A stretch of 64,000 bases of DNA from Cryobacterium tagatosivorans (GCF_004402215.1 NZ_SOEZ01000076.1:43047-107046); one strand, 5' to 3'. Counted from the first letter of the stretch, positions 29,548 to 37,633 are shown. Translations and numbers: made by a program. The notes: generated by a model from the sequence alone, not told the origin.

Positions 29548-31011
29548 ATGAACACCCCCACCGAAACGCTTCAGGCGACCGCCGGATCGGCCCCCGTCGA
29601 CGCCAAGGCTGCGCTCGCGTCATTCGCGGCGATCAGCGCCCGGATCGGCGCCGCGCTCGGGTGTTCGGCCGTCCGGGGCCTCGGTGACGACGGGCTGCTG
29701 ATGGTGACCGCGGCGATCGAGGAAGCCGGCCGCCGGGTCGACGCCCTCCGGGTCGCCGCGGCCGCCGAGATCGCCGACCGCTCCCGCCCGGAACTTGGCA
29801 GCGACCGGCTGTCGGCGAAGAAGGGCTGCCGCACCCCCTCCGAGCTGGTGCAGCGGATGACCCTGGTCTCCGGGCCGACCGCGAACCGGCGCATGCGGTT
29901 CGGCGCGCAGCTCCGCACCGACTACTCCATCGCCGGCCAGGCCCTGCCACCCAGGTTCCCGGCAACCGCGGCCGGACTGGCCACCGGCACGCTCGGCCTC
30001 GACACCGCCGAAGCGATCCTCGGCTCCCTCGCCCCGACGCTGCGCCGCGCTGACCTTCAGAATGTGCAGCTGGCCGAAACCGAACTCGTCGCCGCGGCGA
30101 CCGGGCAGAGCATCGACACCGCCGTGCCGGCCACCGCTGATGAAATCCGGCTGCAGGCCTCCGTCTGGAAGCCGGTGCTCGATCCCGACGGCGCCCGCCC
30201 CGACGACGAGCGCGCCTTCCAGGAACGCGGACTCCGCCTCGGCCGTGAACACGGCGGAACGATCCCGGTCTCCGGACGGCTGCTGCCCGAGATCGGCGGC
30301 CAACTGCAACGCCTCTTCGACGCCTACCTCTCCCCGAAGACCGCCCCGGTCGCGTTCCTCACCCCCGAGCAGCTCGAACAGTCGGTGCTGGAGCGCGACG
30401 ACCGCACCTACGACCAGCAACGGCACGACGTGCTCGCCGTCATCCTCGACGTCGCGGCGCGCAGCGCCGAGGCCCCCAGCATCGGCGGCGCCGCCCCCAC
30501 CGTCCTCGTCACCGTCCGCCAGCAAGACCTGCTCCAGGAACAGGGAGTGGGCTGGATCGACGGGGTCGAGGCGCCACTGTCGATGCGGGCAGTGCGGCAG
30601 AAGGTCTGCACCGGCGGCATCCAGCCCGTCGTCTTCGGCGACGAAAACGCGATCTGTTCGCTCGGTGTTCCCGACCGGTGCTTCAACCGGGAGCAGCGCC
30701 GGGCGATCTCCGCCCGGGACGGCGGCTGCATCATCCCGGGCTGCCAGATCCCGGCCAGCTGGAGCGAAATCCACCACGTCATCCCCGACGCCTGGGGCGG
30801 CGACACCCACACCGACAACGGGGTCCTGCTCTGCTGGTTCCACCACCGCACGATCGAGACCTCGGGCTGGAAGATCCGCATGCTCCGCGGCGTCCCACAG
30901 ATCAAGGCACCACCCTGGCTCGACCCCGGCGGCGGCAAATGGCGCTACACCACCACATCCCGAACCCGCATCGCCGACGCCCTCGACCTACGACTCGACC
31001 AGCCGGACTGA
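29548..31011 (+). CDS. DUF222 and HNH endonuclease protein (13E12 repeat family)
   Basis: 487 aa. An alpha-helical DUF222 region (residues ~30-330) precedes a C-terminal HNH nuclease: RDGGCIIPGC, then WSEIHHVIPDAWGG, then CWFHH near residues 390-450. This family is amplified in Micrococcales and mycobacteria, often near mobile sequence, and is thought to include selfish or DNA-processing nucleases; its function is not settled. The region has a perfect DnaA box upstream, and the 3' end lies inside a 15/16-bp tandem repeat. Complete by length. Confidence 0.88.
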   Translation: MNTPTETLQATAGSAPVDAKAALASFAAISARIGAALGCSAVRGLGDDGLLMVTAAIEEAGRRVDALRVAAAAEIADRSRPELGSDRLSAKKGCRTPSELVQRMTLVSGPTANRRMRFGAQLRTDYSIAGQALPPRFPATAAGLATGTLGLDTAEAILGSLAPTLRRADLQNVQLAETELVAAATGQSIDTAVPATADEIRLQASVWKPVLDPDGARPDDERAFQERGLRLGREHGGTIPVSGRLLPEIGGQLQRLFDAYLSPKTAPVAFLTPEQLEQSVLERDDRTYDQQRHDVLAVILDVAARSAEAPSIGGAAPTVLVTVRQQDLLQEQGVGWIDGVEAPLSMRAVRQKVCTGGIQPVVFGDENAICSLGVPDRCFNREQRRAISARDGGCIIPGCQIPASWSEIHHVIPDAWGGDTHTDNGVLLCWFHHRTIETSGWKIRMLRGVPQIKAPPWLDPGGGKWRYTTTSRTRIADALDLRLDQPD

Positions 31012-31062
31012 GAGCCGGCCGGACTAGTGCCAGTCGGACCGGGTGCCAGTCGGACGAGAACG
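31000..31062 (+). repeat. 15/16-bp tandem repeat spanning the stop codon of the HNH gene
   Basis: Four units beginning CAGCCGGACTGAGAGC (31000), then CGGCCGGACTAGTGC, CAGTCGGACCGGGTGC and CAGTCGGACGAGAAC. The gene's TGA (31009) is followed 16 bp later by a TAG at the same place in the next unit. The following 120 bp up to 31185 contains no gene that I can support. Confidence 0.75.
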
Positions 31063-31185
31063 AGGATGCCGAGGCACCACGCGAGCGCGAACCAAGTGGC
31101 GCTGACGACGGTTTCCTCTGCAAACCACGGCACAGTCCACGGACTTTGCCGACAGGCCGGCGAAGACGGCGAGCCGGTGGCTGGA

Positions 31186-31566
31186 TTAGGTAACCGGGCG
31201 GGGTGCGGGGGTGACGCCGCGTCGCCGCAGCCACCAGTCGACGAGGAACAGCAGGCCGATGACGAACGGGGGTCCGGTGACCAACGGGGCGTACGCCCAT
31301 TCGGGGTAGTAGCTGACGACCGTCAGGACTGAATACGCGAGGAACCCGATGGCTCCTGCTAACGGCCAGCGCCAGCCGAGCGCGACGGAGGCGATCAGCA
31401 GCAGGGTGGGCAGAACGTGCGTCGTGATCGCCCATCGTTCGAGCCAATCGCCCCCGCCTCCGCGGGCCTGAACTTCATCCCACCAGCCATAGGCCTGGAG
31501 CAAAACGAACAGGATGCCCAGGATCAGAGCGACCCAGCCCGCCACCGTAGCTGTTCGTGAACTCAT
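31186..31566 (-). CDS. small integral membrane protein, 126 aa
   Basis: Four predicted membrane helices (VAGWVALILGILFVLLQAYG, VLPTLLLIASVALGW, IGFLAYSVLTVVSYY, PPFVIGLLFLVDWWL) and a basic Pro-rich tail. I do not recognise a family. The ATG at 31566 was chosen because AAAGGA lies 7 bases upstream; the adjacent GTG is the alternative. It is divergent from the kinase gene, with a phased repeat array between them. Confidence 0.7.
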   Translation of the reverse strand: MSSRTATVAGWVALILGILFVLLQAYGWWDEVQARGGGGDWLERWAITTHVLPTLLLIASVALGWRWPLAGAIGFLAYSVLTVVSYYPEWAYAPLVTGPPFVIGLLFLVDWWLRRRGVTPAPRPVT

Positions 31567-31660
31567 CACTGGTTCCTTTCGTCAGTGGTGTTGAAGCGGA
31601 TAGTAGCCTCGTTAGCGAACCCGCGGAACGCACGTGCCGCGGACGGCTGATGCCCGCCGG

Positions 31661-31710
31661 TTCCCAACCGGTTCCCAACGATTCCCAACCATTCCGAACC
31701 GTTTTCCAAC
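31661..31710. promoter_or_regulatory. five phased TTCCCAAC repeats in a divergent promoter region
   Basis: TTCCCAAC starts at 31661, 31672 and 31682, then TTCCGAAC at 31692 and TTTCCAAC at 31703. The spacing of 10-11 bp places every copy on the same DNA face. It lies between divergent genes (31566 and 31724), immediately before the kinase Shine-Dalgarno. It may be an operator array, or merely a slippage repeat. Confidence 0.45.
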
Positions 31711-31723
31711 CACGAGGAGCCCC

Positions 31724-32389
31724 ATGGACACGCCTCGTCGCCGAGGACTCCCCCACACGATCGAGGCGGATGCGGCGGGACTTGCCGAACGTCTCCGTGA
31801 GCTGGGCGAGGGCGCGGACGGGCGCATCCTGTTGGGCATCTGCGGGCCTCCGGGTGCAGGCAAGTCCTTCCTGGCGGCCGAGCTGGCCCGGATCCTTGGC
31901 CGCGACACGGCCGTGGTCGTGCCGATGGATGGCTTCCACCTCGCGACCGAGATCATCCGGGGCACGCCGCTGGCCGAGAGGCGCGGCGCCATCGACACCT
32001 TCGACCCGGGCTCGTACCTGGCGCTGCTACGCCGGCTGCGCGCCCGGGACGAGGAGGTCGTCTACGCGCCGTCGTTCCGCCGCGGCCTCGAGGAGCCGAT
32101 CGGGTCATCCGTCGCCATCCCCCGGCGCATTCCGGTGATCATCACCGAGGGCAACTACCTGCTCGTGGACACCCCCGAGTGGCGGGCGATCCGCGGCCAG
32201 CTGGACGCGGTCTGGTACCTCGACACCCCAGCGCCGGTGCGTATGCCTCGCCTGATCGGGCGGCACGTGGAGTTCGGACGAGCCGAAACGGATGCCGCGG
32301 CCTTCGCCCTCGGCAGCGACCAGACCAACGCGGACCTGATCGCGTCGACGCGCGAGGATGCCGACCTGATCGTGACGCTGACGGGCTGA
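31724..32389 (+). CDS. P-loop nucleoside/nucleotide kinase-family protein
   Basis: 221 aa, uridine kinase/pantothenate kinase-like fold. Walker A is GICGPPGAGKS near residue 42, followed by VVVPMDGFHLA (the catalytic D-G-F-H of the phosphoribulokinase/uridine kinase class), DTFDPGSYLALL and VIITEGNYLLVDTPEW. Such small proteins are annotated as nucleoside or fructose/pantothenate kinase-like; the substrate is unknown. GAGGAG precedes the ATG. The stop codon lies in an 8-bp tandem repeat. Confidence 0.82.
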   Translation: MDTPRRRGLPHTIEADAAGLAERLRELGEGADGRILLGICGPPGAGKSFLAAELARILGRDTAVVVPMDGFHLATEIIRGTPLAERRGAIDTFDPGSYLALLRRLRARDEEVVYAPSFRRGLEEPIGSSVAIPRRIPVIITEGNYLLVDTPEWRAIRGQLDAVWYLDTPAPVRMPRLIGRHVEFGRAETDAAAFALGSDQTNADLIASTREDADLIVTLTG

Positions 32390-32397
32390 CGGGCTGA
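32378..32397 (+). repeat. 8-bp tandem repeat across the kinase stop codon
   Basis: CTGACGGG is present twice and then begins a third time (CTGAAAG). TGA triplets at 32379, 32387 (the real stop) and 32395 fall in three different frames. Confidence 0.7.
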
Positions 32398-32417
32398 AAG
32401 TTCGCCCGAGCTTTAGG

Positions 32418-32582
32418 TCAGGGCTGGGCGTCCTGAGGGTTGGGCCCGTTCGGGGTCTCGCTGTCGGTGTACTCGCCTTCGACCTCCGCGTCGGTGAGAT
32501 CCGGCTCGTCGGCTGGCGTTGTCGCGTCCGTTTCGGGTTCCTTGTCGGTGTACTCACCGTCGGAACCGGGGTTGATTTTCAT
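32418..32582 (-). CDS. small acidic protein, 54 aa
   Basis: MKINPGSDGEYTDKEPETDA and so on: very acidic, Pro/Thr-rich, with the motif GEYTD twice (in SDGEYTDKEPE and VEGEYTDSETP). No membrane segment. GGAAGG lies 12 bases before the ATG. I recognise no domain; small acidic proteins of this kind are frequent in Microbacteriaceae. The longer in-frame reading (from 32642) lacks support. Confidence 0.55.
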   Translation of the reverse strand: MKINPGSDGEYTDKEPETDATTPADEPDLTDAEVEGEYTDSETPNGPNPQDAQP

Positions 32583-32700
32583 CTGGGGGCTACCTTCCGA
32601 GAGGGTCTCAACAACGGTAACTCCCCGACTGTTCGACCGCAATGAAAAGTTCGCCAGCCATCGCGGTCACAGCGAACCGCACCCGATCGGGATCATGTCC

Positions 32701-32790
32701 GGCGTACTGGGCGTACTGGGCGTACTGGGCGTACTGGGCGTACTGGGCGTACTGGGCGTACTGGGCGTACTGGGCGTACTGGGCGTACTG
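32701..32790. repeat. ten exact copies of a 9-bp repeat (GGCGTACTG)
   Basis: A perfect minisatellite of exactly 90 bp. It begins 6 bp beyond the stop codon of the 655-aa gene at 32797. Perfect identity implies recent expansion or active slippage. Confidence 0.95.
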
Positions 32791-32796
32791 GGCGCC

Positions 32797-34764
32797 CTAG
32801 GGTTCCATGTCGTCGTGGGTCACGACGCGGGCGAGCTCGATGCCGCCGATGCCGCTGCCGCTGCCGCTGCCGGGCAGCATCCAGTAGTGCAGGCGCCGGG
32901 CCGCGGGCGTGTTCTGCTCGATGGCGACGCGCATGCAGCGGGCACCGTCCGGGCGCACGACGGCGGCGGCGGTAGCGCCGTTTCCCGTGCGCAACGCGTG
33001 CAACTGCCGACCGGGAACACTCGCCACCCTGCCGGTGAGTACGTCGACGCACGCCTTGAACGCCTTCGCCAGCTGCCCGTCGTCGAGGTCGGCAAGCGAG
33101 TCGGCGAAGGCGTCCGACAGGGCGTAGTCGACCGGAAGCGGCCACTTGGCGCGCTCGGTGGCGCCGATGCGTTCCACCCAGGCGAGGTAGAGCTCGTGGC
33201 GAACCCAGCCGTCGGCATCCGCCCACTGCCCGCGGCGACGCTCGAACTCGCTGGCGACCGAGGCGGGCGTGGAGGTGCGGCGGGACTCCCGCAGCGTGCG
33301 CCGCTGGGTGCGCTGTTCGTCGCGAAGCTCGGCCTCGGTGCGGCGGAGCGTGCCGAGTTCGACGAGCGATTCCCGGTGCTGGAGCTGGGCCGTCCGCGCC
33401 TGCTCGCGCAACTGGGCGTGCTGGGAGTCCGACGCCCCCGCATCGATGAGCTGCGCCTCGAGCCGACGGATGCGCGCCCTCGCCTCGACGAGGGACAGCT
33501 GGGTGGACTGCAGGGAGACGCTGGCCGGGACCGCGGGTGCGGCCGGGGCGTCGACGACGGCCTGCCGAGGCATCGGGGCGGGTGGAGTGAAGACGCGAAC
33601 GACGCCCGGCCCGGGTCGGGGGTGGACGGCTGCGGGGTTGACTGCTGCGGGGTTGGCGCGGCGATCACCGGCGCGACGGGAGCGGCTCTCGACAGGCTCG
33701 ACCTCCGAGAGCGTGGTCTCGACAGGCTCGAGCTCCGGGAGCGTGGTCTCGACACGCTCGACCTCCGAGGGCTGGACCTCCGGGGCCAGGGCGAGCTCGA
33801 CCAGCGGGACGGGTTCGATCACCGGCACGAGCGGGCGGTTCTCGCGCAGCCAGGGTGGGCCGTTGCGCACCAGCGCGAGGGGCGGCAGCACGGGCTCGTC
33901 GTCGTCGACGTCGGTCAGGCGCAGGTGCAACGCGCCGCTCTGGTGGTGCACCACGCGCACCGCCACCACGTCGCCCTCGGTGAGGAGGGTGTCGACCTGG
34001 TCGAGCGGGTTCGGGGAGATGTCCGGCCGCGTGACCCCGATCGCGGCGTGCGGGTGGAGGGCCAACGCCGCCCGGTTCGCGTTGACGTGCTGCACCAGCG
34101 CGAGGGTGATGCTGTTGTGCGGGAACCTCGCGGCAAGCGCCGTGACGGGCGGCGTGCCGACCTCGACATTGAGGCGCCGGGTCGCGCGGTCGAGCAGGCC
34201 GTCGACGCGCTGTCCGCGTTCGAGGGTCCAGTCCAGCGGTACGGGCGGGAAGGTGAGCTCCTGCCAGATGGTGGCCAGGCCGCCGCCGGCCAGCTCCACC
34301 AGCGCGCGGGACCCCCCTGGGATGAAGCCCTTGACGGTTCCGGTGACGGACACCGCGGATGCCGGGGCGCGCGCGAACAGGCCCGCCTGGTGGGCGTGGG
34401 CGAGGGCATCCGTGACCAGCTGCTCGGTGGCCCGCGGCGGGTTGGCGTAGGGGAAGCGGAGCTTCGACCTGGTGAAGTCGGCGAGCGCGTCGGGACCGAC
34501 GGGGTAGGAACGGCCGGCGCCGCCGTAGGCCTGCAGGAGGTCGGGCAGCAGGTCGCTCAGCTCGTGGGTGAGGGCGCCGGTCTCGATCAGGAAGATGCGG
34601 GTGACGTCGCCGACGTCTTCGGCGAGCTGGTCGACGAGGATGTCGGGCTCGCGGGATCCGAAGCGGGAGGTGACGACGACCCAGGGGCGCTCGCGGGCGG
34701 CATCGCGCAGGCCGGCGGCCAGCTGCTGCACGGCGGCGCTGGACTCCACGCGCGTGTACGTCAT
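32797..34764 (-). CDS. unclassified 655-aa protein with S1/OB-like segments and a coiled coil
   Basis: I do not recognise the family. Visible parts: N-terminal alpha/beta region (PWVVVTSRFGSREPDI, YGGAGRSYPVG); two segments resembling S1/OB folds (~135-185, VSVTGTVKGFIPGGSRALVEL; ~280-320, EGDVVAVRVVHHQSGALHLRL); a 10-residue repeat at ~330-360 encoded by the dispersed TCTCGACARGCTCGACC element; a Pro-rich linker; a coiled coil (~410-500, ARIRRLEAQLI, LRRTEAELRDEQ); and a C-terminal domain with WVRHELYLAWVERIGATERAKWP. No signal peptide or membrane helix, so cytosolic. RNA or nucleic-acid binding is a guess from the OB-like parts. Confidence 0.75.
   Translation of the reverse strand: MTYTRVESSAAVQQLAAGLRDAARERPWVVVTSRFGSREPDILVDQLAEDVGDVTRIFLIETGALTHELSDLLPDLLQAYGGAGRSYPVGPDALADFTRSKLRFPYANPPRATEQLVTDALAHAHQAGLFARAPASAVSVTGTVKGFIPGGSRALVELAGGGLATIWQELTFPPVPLDWTLERGQRVDGLLDRATRRLNVEVGTPPVTALAARFPHNSITLALVQHVNANRAALALHPHAAIGVTRPDISPNPLDQVDTLLTEGDVVAVRVVHHQSGALHLRLTDVDDDEPVLPPLALVRNGPPWLRENRPLVPVIEPVPLVELALAPEVQPSEVERVETTLPELEPVETTLSEVEPVESRSRRAGDRRANPAAVNPAAVHPRPGPGVVRVFTPPAPMPRQAVVDAPAAPAVPASVSLQSTQLSLVEARARIRRLEAQLIDAGASDSQHAQLREQARTAQLQHRESLVELGTLRRTEAELRDEQRTQRRTLRESRRTSTPASVASEFERRRGQWADADGWVRHELYLAWVERIGATERAKWPLPVDYALSDAFADSLADLDDGQLAKAFKACVDVLTGRVASVPGRQLHALRTGNGATAAAVVRPDGARCMRVAIEQNTPAARRLHYWMLPGSGSGSGIGGIELARVVTHDDMEP
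33683..33775 (-). repeat. dispersed repeat inside a coding sequence (three 30-bp units)
   Basis: TCTCGACAGGCTCGACC-type units start at 33686, 33716 and 33746, exactly 30 bp apart, so each adds ten residues in frame (EVERVETTLP, ELEPVETTLS, EVEPVESRSR). The same sequence is intergenic at 19431-19491. Confidence 0.85.
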
Positions 34765-34868
34765 TGCCGTCCCCTTTCGGCCAGGGTGGTGCGCCTTGGG
34801 TAGAGGCTACGGCGAGGGTCCGACATCGGGGGTGGTTTCGGGCTGTTGGGGGGCGTGGGTCTGCCCGG

Positions 34869-34933
34869 AAGTTGAGTTGCGGACAAAGTACCTTCCGGCG
34901 CGAGATGAAGGTACTTTGTCCGCAGTTCAACTT
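34869..34933. repeat. intergenic hairpin family A, copy 1 (GCGGACAAAGTACCTTC arms)
   Basis: 27-bp arms (34869-34895 and 34907-34933) match at 25 of 27 positions around an 11-nt loop; core arm GCGGACAAAGTACCTTC. It lies downstream of the glycosyltransferase gene and upstream of the 655-aa protein gene, both on the minus strand. A fragment of the TCTCGACAGG-type repeat (CCGACAGGCTCGAACC) follows at about 34942. Confidence 0.85.
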
Positions 34934-34983
34934 CAGCGGGGGTCCCGACAGGCTCGAACCAGCGGGGGCGCGATCCCTACAGA

Positions 34984-36282
34984 TCAGCGGGACGAGCCTC
35001 GGCGTGCGGCGATGACCCGCTCGATCGCGGCGGCGAGCGCGTCGATGCCCTCAGACGCGCGAATCTGTTCGGCCGCTCGCGCGCTGGCTTCGCGGTAGCG
35101 CGGCTGCGTCAGGACGTCCCGGACGGCGCTCCTGATGGCATCCGGTTTCGGATGCCCGGTCTTCAGGTTGATCCCGACGCCCGACCAGGCGACCCTTGTC
35201 GCCACTTCCGGCTTGTCCTCCGTGTCGCCGGCGATGACGATCGGCACGCCGTGCTCGAGCGCGTAGTGCACCCCGCCGTAGCCGCCATTGGTGACCATGA
35301 CCGCCGCCAGCGGGAACAGCCGGTCGTAGGGCAGGAACTCGGCGGCGCGAGCATTCGCGGGCAACTCGCCCAGCTCGGAGACCGGGCGGCCGCCGGTGGC
35401 GACGACGACCAGCACGTCCTCGTCGGCGAGGGCAGCCAGGGTCGGCCGCGCCAGTTCGGCGAAGTCCGTGTTCGCGATGGTTCCCTGCGTCACGTGCACG
35501 ACGGGCCGCGAGCCGGTCAGGTCGGACCACCAGCCCGGCAGCTCCGACGTCGACGGGACCGCCCGGGCGGCCGGGCCGACGAAGCGGACCTCCACCGGGG
35601 CATCCGGTCGCGGGTACTCGAATGCCTCGACCGAGAACTGCACGACGGCATCCGTCTGGCTGAACCAGTTCATGGCGAAGGAGCCCGAAGGGCGACCGTG
35701 GATGTCGCTGAAGACGGCGTCGTAGTCGCGCTGCAGGGGCCCGAAGATGACGCGCTCCGTGAACGCCCGCAGCAGGGCATTGCGCGCGAGGCCGGCCGGG
35801 CCGCCCATCGGCGCGATGCCCAGCCCGAAGGGGGCGACGTGCCGCGACGACAGCCCGAGCGGCAGCACTCCCGCGCCGATAAGTGCCGACCGAGCGGATG
35901 CCGGATGGCCGGCGTACAGGGACGCTCCGATGAAGGCGGGGTCGGCCAGCACGGCATCGGCTGGGTCCTCGAGTTGGGCGATGAGGGCCCGGTACTGGTA
36001 CCGGGCGGGCGCGAGGAAGACCCTGTTGATGTCGCGGCGGATCGCCTTGACGCCGGTGAGCCGCTCCTCTCCCTCCGCCCGGACGGCCAGCAGCCGATCG
36101 TCGTAGTCGGCCTCGGCGGGCAGGGGAACGAACGTGGCGCCGGTCGCGCGGATGGTGTCCTCGAAGCGGGATCCGGTCAGGAACCGGACCTGGAAGTCGC
36201 GTTCGACCAGGCCCGCGGCGACCGCCGCCAAGGGCGACACATGGCCGTGAATCGGGACGCTGGCGATCAGGATGCTGGGCAC
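34984..36282 (-). CDS. UDP-sugar-dependent glycosyltransferase, GT1/MGT family
   Basis: 432 aa, GT-B fold. The N-terminal acceptor domain begins ILIASVPIHGHVSPL, with the catalytic-type histidine in HGH. The C-terminal donor domain has HVTQGTIANTD, FLPYDRLFP and the signature VTNGGYGGVHYALEHGVPIV. This family glycosylates small molecules such as macrolides and other aglycones. The substrate is not inferable; no biosynthetic genes adjoin. Single-gene unit ending at a family A hairpin. Confidence 0.88.
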   Translation of the reverse strand: MPSILIASVPIHGHVSPLAAVAAGLVERDFQVRFLTGSRFEDTIRATGATFVPLPAEADYDDRLLAVRAEGEERLTGVKAIRRDINRVFLAPARYQYRALIAQLEDPADAVLADPAFIGASLYAGHPASARSALIGAGVLPLGLSSRHVAPFGLGIAPMGGPAGLARNALLRAFTERVIFGPLQRDYDAVFSDIHGRPSGSFAMNWFSQTDAVVQFSVEAFEYPRPDAPVEVRFVGPAARAVPSTSELPGWWSDLTGSRPVVHVTQGTIANTDFAELARPTLAALADEDVLVVVATGGRPVSELGELPANARAAEFLPYDRLFPLAAVMVTNGGYGGVHYALEHGVPIVIAGDTEDKPEVATRVAWSGVGINLKTGHPKPDAIRSAVRDVLTQPRYREASARAAEQIRASEGIDALAAAIERVIAARRGSSR

Positions 36283-36379
36283 GCCTCACCTCACAACTCG
36301 GGATGGAATGAGGAAATTATCCGCCGCGGCATCCACGCCTGGCAAGAGTCGTTCGCGGGTCGGCGCGGGCGTGTTGAGA

Positions 36380-36426
36380 TGCGGACAAAGTACCTTCCCG
36401 CGGGCTGGGAAGGTACTTTGTCCGCA
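36380..36426. repeat. intergenic hairpin family A, copy 2
   Basis: A perfect 20-bp stem with arm TGCGGACAAAGTACCTTCCC (36380-36399) and a 7-nt loop. It lies after the end of the minus-strand membrane-protein gene at 36473 and before the glycosyltransferase start. A GCTCGACAGGCCCGACC fragment of the dispersed repeat is adjacent at about 36445. Confidence 0.85.
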
Positions 36427-36472
36427 AGTCAGTTCGGGGCGGGGGGCTCGACAGGCCCGACCGGCGAGGTGG

Positions 36473-36853
36473 CTAGCTGGTGGCGATGATCACGGCGAGC
36501 ACGCCGAGGACCAGGCTGAGCGGGGCCATCGTGTAGCGCTCGGGCTTGCTCTTCGAGAGCAGGTTCATCACCACTCCCAGCAGCAGGTAGCCGGCGATCA
36601 CCCACATCAGGATGGCGATGAAGGCGTCGCTGGAAATGACGTCGATGATGCCTGTCCGTTCGAGGGCGACGAAGGCGAAGGCGGCATAGAGGACGATCGA
36701 CACGACACTCCCCCAGCGCAGCCGAGCCGGCAGCACCCGGTTCTGGCCGCCCCACGCGAGGTGACCCAGCGGCAGGCCCGCGATGAGCAGGAGCTGGAAG
36801 AGTGCCAGTGCGGCCAGCAGGGCGCAGAAGAGGTACACGGCGGTGGTCGTCAT
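36473..36853 (-). CDS. four-helix integral membrane protein, 126 aa
   Basis: Four predicted helices (YLFCALLAALALFQLLLIAG, VVSIVLYAAFAFVALE, FIAILMWVIAGYLLLGVVMN, MAPLSLVLGVLAVIIA). Conserved-looking GQNRVLPARLRWGSVVS lies between helices 1 and 2. A small actinobacterial family of unknown function. ATG at 36853; no operon partner. Confidence 0.75.
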   Translation of the reverse strand: MTTTAVYLFCALLAALALFQLLLIAGLPLGHLAWGGQNRVLPARLRWGSVVSIVLYAAFAFVALERTGIIDVISSDAFIAILMWVIAGYLLLGVVMNLLSKSKPERYTMAPLSLVLGVLAVIIATS

Positions 36854-36901
36854 GGCTCGAATCCTAGTGGCCGGGCGAGGTCCGCCCCGCGCTGTGACTC
36901 C

Positions 36902-36992
36902 GAGTTGCGCGGCTCAGGTTGCGCGGCTCAGGTGGCGCGGCTCAGGTTGCGCGGCTCAGAGTTCCGCCGCTCCGAGTTCCGCCGCTCAGAGT
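36902..36992. repeat. 14/15-bp tandem repeat covering the stop codon of the DUF664/DinB gene
   Basis: Six units: two of 15 bp (AGTTCCGCCGCTCMG) and four of about 14 bp (GTTGCGCGGCTCAG). The gene's own stop (TGA, plus-strand TCA at 36986) is the first unit. Further in-register TGA triplets are at 36956, 36942, 36928 and 36914, together covering all three frames. Confidence 0.85.
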
Positions 36993-37498
36993 TCCGCGCG
37001 CAGCGCGAGCCCGCGCACATACGCGGCCTGCCCCGCGTGCTGCAGGTCGTCCGCGATGATGCTGACCAGGCGCACGGCCAGAGTGACCGGCGGATTCCAC
37101 GCGCGGTCGACGACGCGAACGAAGTCCGTTTCGACCAGGGTCGGCAGGTACGCGATCGTGCGTGAATGCACCGCGTCGAAGTACCCGCCCAGCAGCTCGG
37201 CGCTCGAGCGCACCGCCGCGACTTCGTCGGCCGTGTGCCCGTATCCGGTGGCGCTCGGCCCGAACGGCAACGCGAACCTCACCGACCATCCGTCGGCGGT
37301 CCAGACCTGCTCCTCGCCGATGAGGGGCGCGACCTGCGCATCCTGGATGCGAGCCAGGTGCCAGACCAGCCACGCGATCGTGTTCGCCTCCGGGTCGGGC
37401 CGGTACCCGAGCAACCCCGGACCGGCATCCTTCAGTACCGAGTGCACGACGCCCGACACCCGGTCGAACGCGTCAATCAGCAGGTCTGACGACAACAT
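36986..37498 (-). CDS. DinB/DUF664-type mycothiol transferase-like protein
   Basis: 170-aa four-helix-bundle protein of the DinB superfamily. The metal-binding histidine pattern is visible: the WLVWHLARIQD helix, a middle histidine (VHSRTIAYLP region), and DDLQHAGQAAYVRG. In actinobacteria these proteins are thiol transferases that use mycothiol in detoxification; the window also encodes mycothiol-dependent MscR. The ATG at 37498 has GGGGAG upstream; a TTG two codons earlier is less likely. Confidence 0.8.
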   Translation of the reverse strand: MLSSDLLIDAFDRVSGVVHSVLKDAGPGLLGYRPDPEANTIAWLVWHLARIQDAQVAPLIGEEQVWTADGWSVRFALPFGPSATGYGHTADEVAAVRSSAELLGGYFDAVHSRTIAYLPTLVETDFVRVVDRAWNPPVTLAVRLVSIIADDLQHAGQAAYVRGLALRAEL

Positions 37499-37633
37499 CC
37501 CCAACTCCCCTCGCCCAGGAATCGGGCCTGGCTGCGACCTTCCGCGGCGACACTCGGTTCGCGCCCATTCTGCCCGGGAAAACGGATGCCCGGAAGGTGT
37601 TTCCTGGCGAGCGCGTACGTACAGCGTGAGGGC

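Noticed and set aside
30945..31133. Small minus-strand frame with a hydrophobic segment (VVSATWFALAWCLGILVLVRL)
   Set aside because: It could be a single-helix protein, but it overlaps the HNH gene end and a tandem repeat and lacks a convincing ribosome site; too weak to annotate.
32797..34764. RNB-type ribonuclease (RNase II/R) for the 655-aa protein
   Set aside because: The OB-like segments suggested it, but the RNB catalytic aspartate motif is not present.
32440..34803. Long plus-strand frame opposite the 655-aa protein
   Set aside because: Composition is mirror-like (LGVLGVLGV from the 9-bp repeat, then Arg/Gly/Asp-rich) and has no start signal; the minus-strand reading has domain-like structure.
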